From the NCBI GenBank assembly GCA_935421135.1, contig OW285191.1:13519700-13583699 (forward strand): DNA of 64,000 bases, read 5' to 3'. Numbering within the stretch: position 1 is the stretch's first letter; each line of letters opens with the position of its first letter. Below, in pieces: positions 46,901 through 61,900 of the stretch. The notes beneath the pieces are model-generated. The model saw only the letters and a list, made by a program, of their open reading frames with translations, made no database searches and was not told the DNA's origin. The position numbers and the translations under genes are program-made. Source of the DNA: Bugulina stolonifera. Its lineage: Eukaryota; Bryozoa; Gymnolaemata; Cheilostomatida; Bugulidae.

Positions 46901-49900
46901 TATACTGTTAAAACAATGGCGAAATCACTGCATATTTTTGAAAAAAATGTCTCTCTGCATCAACAAATGGTGGGAAGCCCGGAAGATTAATAGAAATTAT
47001 GCTGACTTGACTTTAATCAGCAAAAGGGCAGCAATAACTTGTGAGTGAACGTTTCAAATTCAGAATTGAGCGAGTTTCCTTCAAAACCAAACACACTTTC
47101 TGTTATGAAGGCTGTATGAACACAACAGCTGCTATAAGTTTGATTGTACAATGGTGACCTGAAATGATGGACACACTCTGACCTCTTCATGCATGTCTAT
47201 ACTCACAAAGAATATAATGGCAGCCAGCAGGACGCAGATGACGATAACAGGTATAAGCCAGGCATAGGTAGGTACACCCTTATTAGGAGCTGTTACAGGA
47301 GTTGGGTCAGTAACACTGGGGTTGGTAGAAGTCATATCCACACCTGTAAACAGTACACAGTGGTATATGTGATATACTACAACCACGATACCCAGTACTC
47401 TACATTTATGGTTCAGATTATCATGAATTATCTTGATTTTGTTCACCATGTATGAGAACTTGCCGTTGTCTGTCATACACTCCATTATGAGGTCAGTAAT
47501 CAGGCACATGTGCATAATTTCCATAACAATACCTACTAAGCATAAGGTTGGCACAACTATATAATATCACATTGTGTGTACGTAACTCGGCTAAAATAAG
47601 TGAGACAGACAAAAGTTTACACTCGCACTCACCTGGAGTATCTCTTCGGACTCTGACCCATGGAGTGCTGACGCTGCCGGAGGAAGTAACTGCTGACACT
47701 GATACGTCTATAACTAAATTCAGAACATTTCATGTTCACTAGCAGCACCATGCAGAGTTGCATTAATGGATTTACTACCAGTCAAGAACATACAACAAAA
47801 TCAACATACTGGGGTCTTTTACGTTGAACTTGATGGGAAATCGTAAATGCAAACAGTGTATTTAAGTTAGGGCTATCACTTTACAAAACACATTCATCGA
47901 CTGATTGTGGTTTTTGAGACAATCTTTGTAAAATATTTCTCCTTAAAACACCCAACCAGGGATGGAGAGATGCGGTGAGATTAAATTAAAATAAACTAAA
48001 TCTGCAGACAGACTGTATTAAATTACCAGAGGCAGTTATTATGAAACTATATCTAGTCTCAAATCCTGTGTACTTTTTCTCCGCAGTAGGGCTGTCCGCA
48101 GTTGCGTCCCTGACATACAGTTCATACTTGGTTAGCTGAGAGTTTAACGTGAATGCTTCAACCCACTCTAGTAACAGCACACCACCGTCCACGTCATACA
48201 ATAGCCCTAGTTCTTCGTTATATACCGGCTCTGTTAGATAAACAGTAGATGATTTAAATGTAATTATTAACAGGGAGACCGCAAGATAGCTAATCGAAAA
48301 TTTAACAACTGTTGTACCTGTGGAAACACACTGCATACATGAATAAGGAACAACTAATATACATATAATAGCAAAGTAGCAAACACATAAAAGCATTTGG
48401 TGAAAGTTTTTCTGTCAAGTACTTTTGCTCTCCGTTATAACATTCAAACTATTACAAGTTCTGCGACCGCTTCACCGTGTCCATGAAGGGGGGGGGGGGA
48501 CACACTTGGTAGAAAGTCCATCACCACATTTATTTGTGTGTACATATTTAATTAGACTATCAGTACATGTACTAATATTTGTATATATTGGGGAAAAGGC
48601 AGGCTGGGTGAAGAGAGGTGGTAGATAGGCTACAAGTTGAGGTTGTTGACCCCAGGCTACTATTATAATATAGACTAGTCACTCATATCCACTAGTAGCA
48701 TTGCACTCCACCTTGCATTATTGACAGCACCATAAATCAAGAAGACTCAGATATTTTTATTCTAGAACATTTCCAGAAGATCTCAATCAGGAGTTTATGA
48801 CTAAAATTTATGTGTACCATGATTCATAGTTTGTAGAGAATAAAGAGTGAACAGACATCAGTTTCTGCCGCACTGTACCTGTAGACTCTGTCACCTGGGC
48901 CACACTCCAAGAGTCACTCTCAGTCATACCAACTGCGTTCTCAGCCTCTACCTTCCACTGATACGATGTGTAGGGGTCAAGGCCAGTTACTGACAGTGTC
49001 AATGTTTCAACTGATGTGCGTCCAATTATTGCAGCCATGGAAGTAGCACACGGGGAAGTAAAGAAAGTCTGATAGGCCCGTGGGCACCCCAGCCTCTGGT
49101 ACACAACGTAACTAAAACAATGGAAAGGAAAACTGGCGATTTATATCATGGTGTTATGCAATGTATTGAAGTAGTAATATATCTTACTTGTAATTGCCTA
49201 GCAATAAAACTACCATACTACCAAGTTTTCAAATATAAATAATATAATGCAAGAAAGTAATTCAAGTTTTACAAACAGGAATATCTACCCTTCCTAAAAT
49301 TCAACACTACAACCGATGTTATTATTAGATATGTGTTAACAAAGAACAATAAGTAAGGGTGGGCCGCTCAGAATCCAGATCTCACATGGAGGAGAACTCT
49401 GTCACGTGACGGTAAAATCTACCTCTGTTATTGAACATTGACTGTGAAAATTACACCAAATTCCAAGTGGGATGGAGATATTAGAAATAAGCAAGCACCT
49501 ATTCAGAGTTGACAGCAGAACAGTTTGGCGACGTAAAGTCTAGCATACATCTTACAGGGTAATCACTCGAACCAAATTAATAAAGTTACACTGCTAATAT
49601 TCTAATTTAACTAATTGTTACGTAATGTAATTAAGAGCCTATTATATAACAAACATATAACTTGGATACTCCCACTAATAGAGTGTAGGATTAATAGTCA
49701 GTTGACTGAGTATAGTAAGTATAATGTCCTCTCACAGCATGGTTCAGTCACAGGTTAATACTCTGAGAGCAATGGACTGTTCATAATCTCAACAATATTA
49801 AGTAGAAAAAGTTTTGGTTCAGAGAATTGCTTCCCCTTCTTTCCCACTGATTGCAAATTCTCAACTTTAACTGCACCCAGGGTAGATGGCAGCATTACAG

Positions 49901-52900
49901 AACACATAGCTATTACCTAACATGACAAAGAGGCTATTGCGGGGGTTTTTCCATTAGTGAAACACTTCACAAACAGAGCCGTCAAATTAAATAGATGAAA
50001 ACCAGTCATAAGCTTTGTAAATAAAAAATATGTAGAAAAATGAATTAGCAGTGTAAAAGTTATATAACCAAGAATAGTTGATAGGTTTCAGTGGGTTGTG
50101 TAAATAGCAATTCACGCATACCCTGTTAGAAGGCCATTAGCTTGTGTCGGTGGCAACCATTGCAGAAGGACGCTGTTCGTTGTAATGTTGGATAGTTGAG
50201 GTACTCTCATACCAGTGGGAAGGTCGGGTGCTGTCATGCTGTATGTAGGGGAACTCAGGCTACATCCAACAGCAGTGCACACTCTATATACTAGACTATA
50301 GGTAGTATAAGGCAGCAGTCCAGATACTGTCATCTCCAGTCCGATCCCTGAGGTTAACTGTGAACAACAGCAAGACATGGGCATCAAAATAATATACTTG
50401 TACAGTGTACTACATGTACATGTAATAGCGTATTGTGTAATGGATCCCAGAGCAGGTGAGAAGACCAGAGAAGTTTTTGTGATTTAAAGTGCCAAGACAT
50501 AATAATTTAGTGGTAGCATCCCAACCCAAGCATACACCCATTAGAGGCATTAAAACTCTGCCTAACCTATGATATGGGTGCCTAGTTATTTAGTGACCTC
50601 TGACAGTTTACAGTCTCAATAGACCGCTATATAGTGTGGGTTATATTCCAGTTTGAGCAATGAAAAGTTTGGAAACCGAGGTAGAATCCATAACACCACG
50701 TATATTATAATAAATACATTAATGTAAATATTAGAGAAAAGAAGTATAAAATACGGCAGTTTGTGTGGCTTTTACACATAGAAAAACAGGGCAGTTAATC
50801 TTCTGCAGAATGTGCCAATAAATATTGTACAAGTCAATCATCAATTTCTCGGAATGACAGGGGAATTTTTGGGATGTATAATGTAGTAGAATCTATTCCA
50901 TATATTATGCCATAGAACCATTTGCATATAATTTATGGTCCAGATAAATGTCAAGTTATTTTCTAGTAGCCTTTTATTCATATGCAAACCTCAGGCCAGT
51001 TAGGCTGGACTAACTATATTGCATTAACACATCTTATTAAACAATGTTATCCTATCAGAATTCTAGGGCTAACTTTATCAACTCTAATCTTTGGAAAGTT
51101 CGTCTAAATTCCTAAACATTTAATGATTAATAAGTTGGAATCAAAATGATAATTAAATTATTATCAATAATTAAAATCTTGTGGGTAATAAAATTATAAT
51201 TAATCGCATGAATTCCTACTGCAAAAAATTGCAGATTCATCTCTAAATATAAATATTTATCAGTTACGAAAATAATTTTATCAAAAAAATCAGCAGTTAA
51301 ATTCCAATTCATGGAGATAAATTATTATATAATTTAGGTTATATAACTAATTACATATAAATGTTATGTAACAGGATCCTAAAATGGGGGAATTATTAGT
51401 AATTTAATGATAATGCTATAGATAAGATCTATAAGATATGAGGATAAGGTGATGGTGTGTTAGAGATACTTGATAATAACACAGATATATCCTGTATAGA
51501 CCCATACCACCTAGCTACTGCTTCATATGAACTACCCATAGTACACAGCTGTTCCTCTATATACACACAATGCTTTGCTGCCTCTGCATAAATCCCACAA
51601 TGCTTAGCTGTTATTGCATGAACCCACAATGCTCAGCTGTTCAGGTAGAGCATAGTACTTACTGATTGAGTGCCGTTAACCACAAGCATGTATGCGGTCA
51701 CCTCGCCATTGGGCTTTGTAGGTGGGCTCACGGTTACCGTTATGGCATTAGCCGTCACCACCTGAATATACATAGACATATATATATACATAGACATTTA
51801 TATAGCTATAGTAAATAGTGCTCATGTACTATATACAACATGTATTATATTATCATTGAATTATGATATCATTCTACTGGAATTAATATACCATTATTCC
51901 TCTAATTATATGCAGAAATTACAAGAGGAAAGGAAGATTAGAGTGAAGATATCATCTTGTGATGCAATAAATTACAATTTTTACATCATCAGAGATTATC
52001 AAAACATAAAATAAAATATTTCAGGATTTCATTTCATAAAAAAATTAGATTTATATCTTGAGGAAATTCAATTGTACAAGTAGTCTCAGGTCAATTAACT
52101 TGTGGATAGGGTTTGAAATTAATAGACCACCCAGTGAGGTTTAATTACTATAATGGTACGCTTACTAGTAGCAGTGGTGGTAGAAGTAGTGGTGGTGGTT
52201 GTGGTAGTAGTATGTACTAGTAGCTAGTAAGCATAACTTCAATGTATGAGTACTATGATACCTTTACAATCATAAGGGAACATGACAGCTGTCATGGGGC
52301 AGGTGTGGTTCTCATACAAACTTACCTTAACTACAGGAGGTTCCACACCTTCAGGTGCAGCTTCGTTAGTTCTTACTCTAGTCCACTGACTTGCAGTGCG
52401 ACCCGCACCATTCACCACCCACACTCTGTACTCATAGTCTGTAAAGGGCCTTAGACTACTGTCTTTGTCCAATAATCTGGTTTCCATACCGTTGTACACA
52501 GTTTTAGCAGTGTCTAGCAAGACATAACACACATAATGATATAATTGTACCTACAGTACTACAGTACATGATCAAGTGAAACTACTGGTGCAGATCTTAC
52601 TGGATAAACTGATGACCAACTATCAATTATAAACTAACAGCTCCCTAAGCTTATCAGACCTAACTGCTTCAAATAACTGAAATAGAATTTCTTACCGGTA
52701 GCCCCACCACTTTCCAGGCCCTGTTGTCGCTCCACCCTGTATTCGGTAAGAACACCATTTAGCTCCCTCGGCACGTCCCATAACACAAGAATTCCTGAGT
52801 GGGAGCCTGAGGCTGTAGCCTGTGGCGCCAATGTTGGTTTCTCCATCCCAGAGGGTGGGGCTTCTAGTGTCCTTACATTTGCTGGGATACTCAATATACA

Positions 52901-55900
52901 CCCAACTATAGTACAGGCCTGTACTCTTATATTATACGATGCATAGAAATCTAGCCCTGAAATAAACAAGTTCATGAAAATTTAAAAACTGAGTTATTTG
53001 AAAATAACTAAATGTAAGATCATAAAGTGTAAGGTACCGCATATTACCGCCAATGGTGGTACATAGTGGTACACGTGGTGGTACATGGTGTTACATGATA
53101 GAAAGTCGCTAATTGGCTATTCGCTACATGAGTTTGTAGTTAACAAACCATGAGATTATAATTATTATGTACATCTGCATAATGTCCACACAGATAACTG
53201 CAGATCAACAGTCTGCTCATAGTCTGCAGGTGGAAAAAGAGAAAGAAAGAGCATAATTATACCTGCAATGGTTGTTGCTAGCTGTAGTCCTGTATAGAGG
53301 GTGGTCCTACTGAAGTCATCGTACAGAGTATAGTTAGTGATGACCCCATTAGGGTTGCTAGGAGCTGACCATGTGGCCCTATAACATAAGACAAAACTAA
53401 ACCATTACAGTTATAGTCAAACAGCAGCAACAGTTGATATACACAATGCAGTGCACTGTTTGTCTAATACAGTGCGAGTTGAATGACCAATCTTCCAAAA
53501 TTGGTAAAGCTTTACATTAAAAAATATAAAGTTTTATTTTTATAACAAAAATCAAATATTTTTTATATTTTGTCTAAGGAAGAGTCTATACCAGCAGTTA
53601 GTACCATCACAGTCATAGTGTAACTAACAAACTGATTTACCATACATGTACAACAACGTACCGTACGCTCGTAGAGCTCAGTGCGGCCAGTGTGGGTGGA
53701 GATAATCCAGTTGGAGAGCTCATGTAGGTACGTGCAGATGATACGGGCGAGACTACTGTACCTAGACTATTGCTAGCCCTTACTGTGTATGTATATACTG
53801 TGTCAGGTTGAAGCTGTACATCAGTGTAGACAAAACCTATACCTGCAAGAGGAACCCAGGCTATGTAGAATAGTTATAGTAAATATAACTCCTTCATGTG
53901 CAGGAGAGAGAGGGAGGCAAATATCAGACTTCACTTAGTAAACAGACATACATACAACCATGTGTTATACTAATCTAACCTACACACATTAAATTTCCAC
54001 TGACTGCTCATGACGAATAGTTCCATAAAAATATAACCTCTAATTTGAGACACAATTATTCTTTCAGCTGCAAAGTATCAGGCCATAAAAAGTATCAAGT
54101 CAACTATGGATAAGGCATTATTACATCACAGTTTCTACCACCATACATACTGCACTATATTCTACATAGATACATACTGTATATTCTACATAACCGTACA
54201 TACTGTATATTATACATAACCGTACATACTGTATATTCTACATAACCGCACATACTGTATATTCTACATAACCATACATACTGTATATTCTACATAGCCA
54301 TACATACTGTATATTCTACATAGCCATACATACTGTCTATTCTACATAACCGTACATACTGTATATTCTACATAACCGTACATACTGTATATCCTACATA
54401 ACCGTACATACTGTATATTCTACATAACCATACATACTGTCTATTCTACATAACCGTACATACTGTATATTCTACATAACCGTACATACTGTATATCCTA
54501 CATAACCGTACATACTGTATATTCTACATAACCGTACATCTAACCCATACAATATCTATCTACACGTACGTACATGTCCTATAATAATGCTGAGTAAGAC
54601 CCAGAAACATCCTTTTATTTGTCTGGCATTTAGCCAACGCCGATGCCGGATGTAAAGTGTAGGAGTTCAGGTATTACACATAGAGTAAAAACATTTTATT
54701 GCTATGACAAATGTTCTTCATTGTTCCGCACAATTAAGTAATAAAATACATTTGTGGGTGAATCACAATATAGGTATGGTAGATAGGAAGGTACATGTAG
54801 ATGAATGTTACTAAACTACAACTTATTAAAATATGAATACCACATAATATTATATATTAATTATTACTATGACTGAGTAACGGGAGAATTAGTATACACT
54901 GATCTACTCTAATATAATTTTATTATACAAAGTAGTTGATACTATAATACATAATACTTTAATACGTAATTTTAATAACTATGAGTGCAGTATAGGCACT
55001 GTGTATATAATTTAATATACATGTATAATTAAGGTACATATTTACACCTAATGTATAGACCATTTCAATATTTATATAGTATAATAGTAACCTTAACACA
55101 CTATACTAAATAATCTACAAGGAATACGTACAGTTCTATAGAATATTATACATTTTAGCAGCACATACCATCATATACAAGTTCCCCATCTCTAAGCACT
55201 TTGTAAGAGCTGATAACTCCGTTAGCCTGTGATGGCTGTGTCCATGTAACCTCGATGGCTGTAGCAGACACCACCCGTAGAATAGGTGAAGAGATATCTT
55301 TAGGAACATCAGGCTTAGTTCTGACAAGTACAGGTGTACTTGATGTGCACCCTCCAGCTATAGACAACAAGTAATGGGAGACCGTGTACATGATATACAT
55401 GTGCATATTATTATGTATCTATGTGTAGTACCTTGTTGTATGTATGTATGTGTAGTAACTTGTTGTATGCATAGTGATATGTGCATAACAAATATGCAGG
55501 TAGCAAGAGTCATGTTTAAAGTTAGAGAATCAAAGTACCAACACAGGATGAGTTGCCCCTCCCTGGCACAGAGCACCAAATGGAATATTACTACTTCTCC
55601 CTGAAGTATGATTGTACATACCACATCTATTAAGGCTCGGTTACATGAGAGACCGTGAGCTTTGACAGAACTACTTTGTTATTCATTGACATGTCTCTAT
55701 TCTAGAGGTAAGAGGTATTATCAGCCCACTGGTGGCCTTGATTAATATCCAGTCAATAACCAAAGTTGAACACTAATAAATTATATAATTGGGGCTGCTG
55801 TATCTAATTTTATTTAATGTTAACCAATCAAAACAGCGCTCAGTGATGTCAGTGACTGAACAGGCCAACATGTCGACCTTTGCATAGGCAAGCAAACAAA

Positions 55901-58900
55901 CGACACGCCGATTTGCTCTAAAATGAGGCTTTAGGGAGAAGGTATACTGGCTACTATGGGTACCTACCAGTGCAAGCCTCTACTACCAGTCTGTACTGAG
56001 TATAGGGACTAAGGCTAGATATGATAGCTGTGGTGTTAGGTCCTGAGAATGCTAGCTGGGAGTTTAGCTTTAGATTATACTGTAGTATCACCCCATTAGC
56101 TGTTGCAGGTGGGTTCCAGTGTACTGACAACTCTACAACGTAATATGTATTTATTGCTATTATTGTTTCTGTTTATTTTAGACAAGGTTTGATAGCTGCT
56201 GGCACCTATATATCATGTTATAACCATTCTTAGATAATTAGAACTACACCTATAATACCAGATGCTTAGCCCAGTAAAGTACATCAGCAGATGGTTACCT
56301 GTAGAGCTGATGGCCTCTGCGACAGGACTATCTATGAAGAGAGGGGACGACTCCTTAGTCTGTATAGACTGTGGTTCACTAGCTGCACACCCAGCAGCTG
56401 AGCAGGCTGAGATGATATACGAGTAAATAGTATGTGGAGATAACTCACTGTCTATATACTCCTACAACGTATATTAGCATAATAGTGTACATGTCTGTAG
56501 TAGGTACACTGTACAATTACACTTACATGTACATAATAGTACATCAATAATCAAGTAGATGTTTTCCTATAGGTTGATATCTTGTAAGAAGAGAAGTCAA
56601 CTACATTGTAAATTGTCACCTTGGAATGCTAGTACTAATGATACCATAGTAACCTAACCACATGTATAATTATTATACTTCAACCATAACTAACATAATA
56701 CTACAACGGATCACTCTACTACATTACGTTAGACTACTACACGTATGTGTACAGAGTGTAGCTATGTACTGACTAGGTTTGAACAATCAGTAGTGCTAGA
56801 TATATCAGTGATCAAAGGATAGACAGTACATGTACTTACTTTATCGTGTGAGGCGGTGAAGCTCCATGGTGTACTACTGTTACGAGAGAGATGATAACTC
56901 TGTATTATACCATTAGAGATAAGAGGCTCCTCCCACCTAATCAGTAGTGTATCGTATGACGAACCTACAGTTTATATACAAACGTGCCATATTCATCAGA
57001 TACACATACAGGCACATGATGTAGTGAATGTACGAACAGCATCTATTATTGTATAAACATGCTTACCGTAATGACTAACAGTGGGTGGAAGAACACCACC
57101 AGGTGGAGCTTGCTCAGTTTTAACCACGATCCAATCACTCTCGACTGAACCCTTAGAGTTGCTACTTCTAATTCGATACTTATAACTTCAATAAAACAAT
57201 ACAAGTATATAATAATATATAACATAATAAACGAATATGTACAAACATACTGGGTACTATTTCCTTACAGTTGCCCAATGAATAAATTACTAGCACGATT
57301 TACTTTGCTTTCATAAACATTTAAACTATCCATGCCACGGATACAGGTAAATACAATCTATAAGGTATATTATAATAAAACGTTTGGAGTTGTTTGCTCA
57401 ACGAATCCCATGTTCTTAGGTAACACAAGACAACTCTGAAATAAATTCTTAAACACTTCCATTCTGAGTCAACGGCTAGACCAGAATTAGAAAGAGAGGG
57501 CAATTTTGACACAAGTGCTAATCCATTACAGCAACATAGTACCAACTACTGGTTACGAGGTAGTAATATAGTATAATATAATATAATATAATATAATGTA
57601 ATATAATATAATATAATATAATATAATATAATATAATATAATATAATATAATATAATATAGTATGACTAAAGTCTGTCATTCCAGTATACCTGGAGTAAG
57701 GCAGTAGGTTTCTATCAGTGTACTCGTACTGTTCTGAGCTTGTATCGTTGGTAAAGTACACTATTATAGCCGACTCTTCACGCTTATTCAGTCTACCAAG
57801 AGATAGCCTCAGCACTTCATAGCTTCTTATCACTCCATACGGGTTGAGAGGGGCACTCCATCTATTAAATATTCCCATATTATAGAACAGATTCTCATTG
57901 TAGAACCAAGACACTGCACCCTACTCTTTCAATACACTACATAATAAGATGTCTTAATACCAAAATAAAGGTGTGACAACTCCACCCGCACCATTATGGT
58001 CACATATTACTACTACATGACAAAGTGGGTGATTATAATAAATTAGTGTATGGATACTATCATTTAGCTCACATGAGTGGCGGAACTCACCTCAGAGTCA
58101 CAGCAGTGCCATTTATCTCTCCAATAGCTGGAGCTGCCTGGTTAGCAGGTAGAATCTCTGCTGTAGTAACCGTCTGCCACAGTCCAGCAGTACATCCTGC
58201 AGACGTGCACACTTCTAACTTGATCGAATAGTCGGTGAACGGCTGTAGCCTCAGATACACAAACTCTGTACTCAGCCCGGAGTAGAGGGGGAAGTCTGAT
58301 CCAGCCTCATATAAGATATACCCTGTTATAACCCCATTGGGTTTCTCTAGAAATATAATAATTCAATCCAAATAACACTTATAGTTTAAAAACTGTCACA
58401 AAATGCTGTCATTTTGGCAGCACACAATCTAAAGACTTACAAACATGCTATTTAATGATAAGAAATGTCCATCCAAACTAACCTGGAGGTAGCCATCTTA
58501 ACAATATACTTCGCCCTGTAGCCCTAGGTTCTGCCTGGATCAATCTAACATTGGATGGGGGGCTTTCTCCAGTGGTTACTTCCACCCAGCTACTGTCAGC
58601 ACTCCCTACAGAGTTGAAAGCCGAGATCCTAACTCTATAGACGGTATGGGGACTGAGCCCACTGACTGTCGTCTCTCTCTTACTACCAGTTATAGTGACC
58701 TCAACTATTGGAAAGGTGAAGGTCGGCTCTTTTGTCAGCTCTTGGTAGCTGATCACATACTCTACAATATAAGAGCTTGATACAACTTCTATGTGACTTC
58801 TACCTGTATGACTAATTATAATAGATTAGACAGTACCACACCTTGTGGTTTTGTTTAACGATTTAAATCATTGTTAGTAAAACATACTTGTTATCAAACC

Positions 58901-61900
58901 GTTGAGTAAGGATGGAGCATTCCACATCACTCTAACACCATAAGCTCCAAGTGGGTTGACCTTTGGAGGACCTTGACCGTCTGGATGACTCTCTAGAGTT
59001 CTTACTGCTGCCCAATCACTGCTCTCCTCTCCAGCACCATTCCTTACCACCACCTTATACTCATACTCTGTGTACGCCCTCAAATCTGCATTCACATTAT
59101 CAATAAAACTGGTGAACACTCTTCAGATTTGAATGCTCACAACTCCAAACTGCTGCTGCATTCTGAATATCTACATGTGTACCGTAAAGGTAAGTCATTA
59201 TTACATTATTGGTTCTCCACACAAAATTATATACAATCGATACCTGAGTCAGTATCTGGGAACTGCAGGGTGTCATTATTTCCACTATGAACCATGGGTG
59301 CAGTGTCAGAACCTGTGACTAGGCGTCTGTACACAGAATAGCCTGTGATCAAACCATTAGGTAACTCAGGCTCCACCCAGCTCACATCAACAATGTCTGG
59401 AGCTAAAGCTAGAAGTGTTGGTGGTGACTGATTAGAAGGGGCTGCCTCAAGGGTTGTCACATAAGCACCTGATCCTATAACAGAATATGTGGAGTTTATT
59501 CCTCAACCTGGAGGAGCATCCAAGTGAAGATACACCTCAGCCTATGATGTGATGGAACATTACTTATTCAATAGGTAGGTATTATATAACATTTAGTAAG
59601 TGAGTGAATAATAACTAAAACCAAACTGTAAACTACAAGCATGGTGGATAGAAATTACACGTAACTACAACGGCATCCATCTTTCTTGGTCTCATTTTCA
59701 AAAAGATTGAGTCACATTATATAAAGTAATATGACGGAACCAGACATCTATTTGTTGTACATGTATTTTCATTTGACCATCTGTACATGATTGTATACTG
59801 AATGGAATGTACTATCTACTTTAACAATGGTGAAAAAAAGATGATAACTTTTAACAGGTCATTGTTGGGAATGCAGTGTAACAATTAGGCCTGCACTATG
59901 CATGCATTTTGCATTGTTGTATTGACTGGATGCATTAAAACACGATGTCTAACGTCACGTTCAACAATAGTGAGAGCTAGATGCAGAAAAGTGAAGCTAA
60001 AATTGTGAAATAGCGACTGTCAGAACCGTCAAAACCGAGACTAAAGTAGAAAGGGTTAGTATGTACATCATTCATTACTAACAAATAGGGGTGCCATATT
60101 GCATAAGAGATCGAGGTATTGTTCTAAACATCTACGTACACATAAATAATTTCTACAGACGAGTAATAATATATCTGTAAAGAAGGAAGATTGAGTGAGA
60201 GTGACAATGTCAAGGCAAATCAATCATAACAACGGACAAGCTATCCCCGACATCCTAGCAGACATTCCAAATGCATTTGTAAGTACGGCATTGAACTACA
60301 CTCTGTACATATCTTGTCATAGATACATGAACACTTTTTTATTGATTATTTGTTATACATGTAGGGCCTACAGTATGGGTATAATCTTATGTTCCGTGAA
60401 ATTCCATGCCTCTGATAATATACACACATGTGCACTGTATTTGTAGAATCGGGTAGAGGAAAGACGCAACCAAATGGGAATGTCATTGAGGGGTATCGCA
60501 AGAAACTTGAATGAGAGTAAGTTGAGTAAAAAATAATACCATATTGTGAAAAAACTAGCATGTAGCACACAATATATGCCTATAGCAATAATAACTTTGA
60601 TACAATGTTAGGAGCGTTTTTATGATATTATTTTATAATTGTATTTATTTAACTATTGAGCAAATATTGCGGCTCTATTGCACTGATTTTGTCTCTCTTT
60701 TTTAGGGCAGTTGACAATATTTCAAGATGAGATAGATAGAAGAAGAGAAATACAAGAGCTGAGAGCCAACAGAGCGAGGAGGAAGTTTAGCTGGTGTGGA
60801 CTTGCATTGGCTGGAACATGTGTGGTGGCAGTTGGTTACCATCTTTACAAGGAAGTTTTCTAGAGTCTCAGAGGAGCACAAAAAATAGTGTTTAGCCGGA
60901 GTCCACTGATGTCTGCTCCAAGCAAATGTGTGCCATATTGGCACATACATGTAACATATGCATGTACCTGTCCATTCCCTCTGCATGCACTGTCTGCCTG
61001 TACACTTTGCATGTATGCTCTGTTTTAAATGTGAAGCATACCTCTGCATTTGCCCTATGCATGTAACATCTAAACATGGATCTCAACTGCTGCTCCAACC
61101 CCCTTGTACTAAAGTCACTATCATACAGGCTTCAGTCAGGCAAGTGTGCCTCTAGTCTTCATTTGTAAATATGTTTTATGTCATATTTTATTTACTACTC
61201 AATGTGTTTGTGTACACTTTATTTTGCTCCATGTATGTTTGTTATTCTATCTACACTATTAAGTTGTTAATGTGCAATAGCCCAAAAAACTGAACACCTA
61301 TTCACAGACGTCTAAGACTATCACATATGTCTACTTTAAACCGTTATAATATATACATATTTATTCAATAAAGTATAATTGCTTCACTGCAACAATGTAA
61401 TGTTCGTCTGTGCTCTATCTGATCAGTCAAGATATATTTGGTAAAATCCAAGTTACTTATGAGATCCACTGCAACTCATCCAATACCAAAAACCTGCTGA
61501 TCTTAAAGCCATATCAAATGGTATAAAACCCAATTTCAGTTTTCTCTATTATTGTAGTACAATGTACAATTTGCAGATTAGGCAGCTCCAAAATTTGAAT
61601 TTGTAGTGTTGTCCCTCATAAACAGGCAACATCTAAAAACCTGTTTTTACAATCGTTCTTAGTAACAGTATGTACCAGATTCTCAGAGGTTCCAGTGGTC
61701 ATGAAGGTGTCAAATTTACACCAGCAAGTTTTACAACAGCACTGATAACACAATACACTCTTATTCCAACTTGATGATATCCTGTTTTATAGAGAGTCTA
61801 GCTGTCGCAAGTGATTATATGTAAGCATGCTGTACATGGCATAGCTTGAATGGTAGATTAGCCTAATTATGCTCCAATTTACCTAAGAAAAGCTCACCCA

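Noticed and set aside
60207..60516. BH3-only apoptosis regulator
   Set aside because: The LRGIARNL segment fits the spacing but lacks the conserved aspartate, and the tail anchor alone is not specific.
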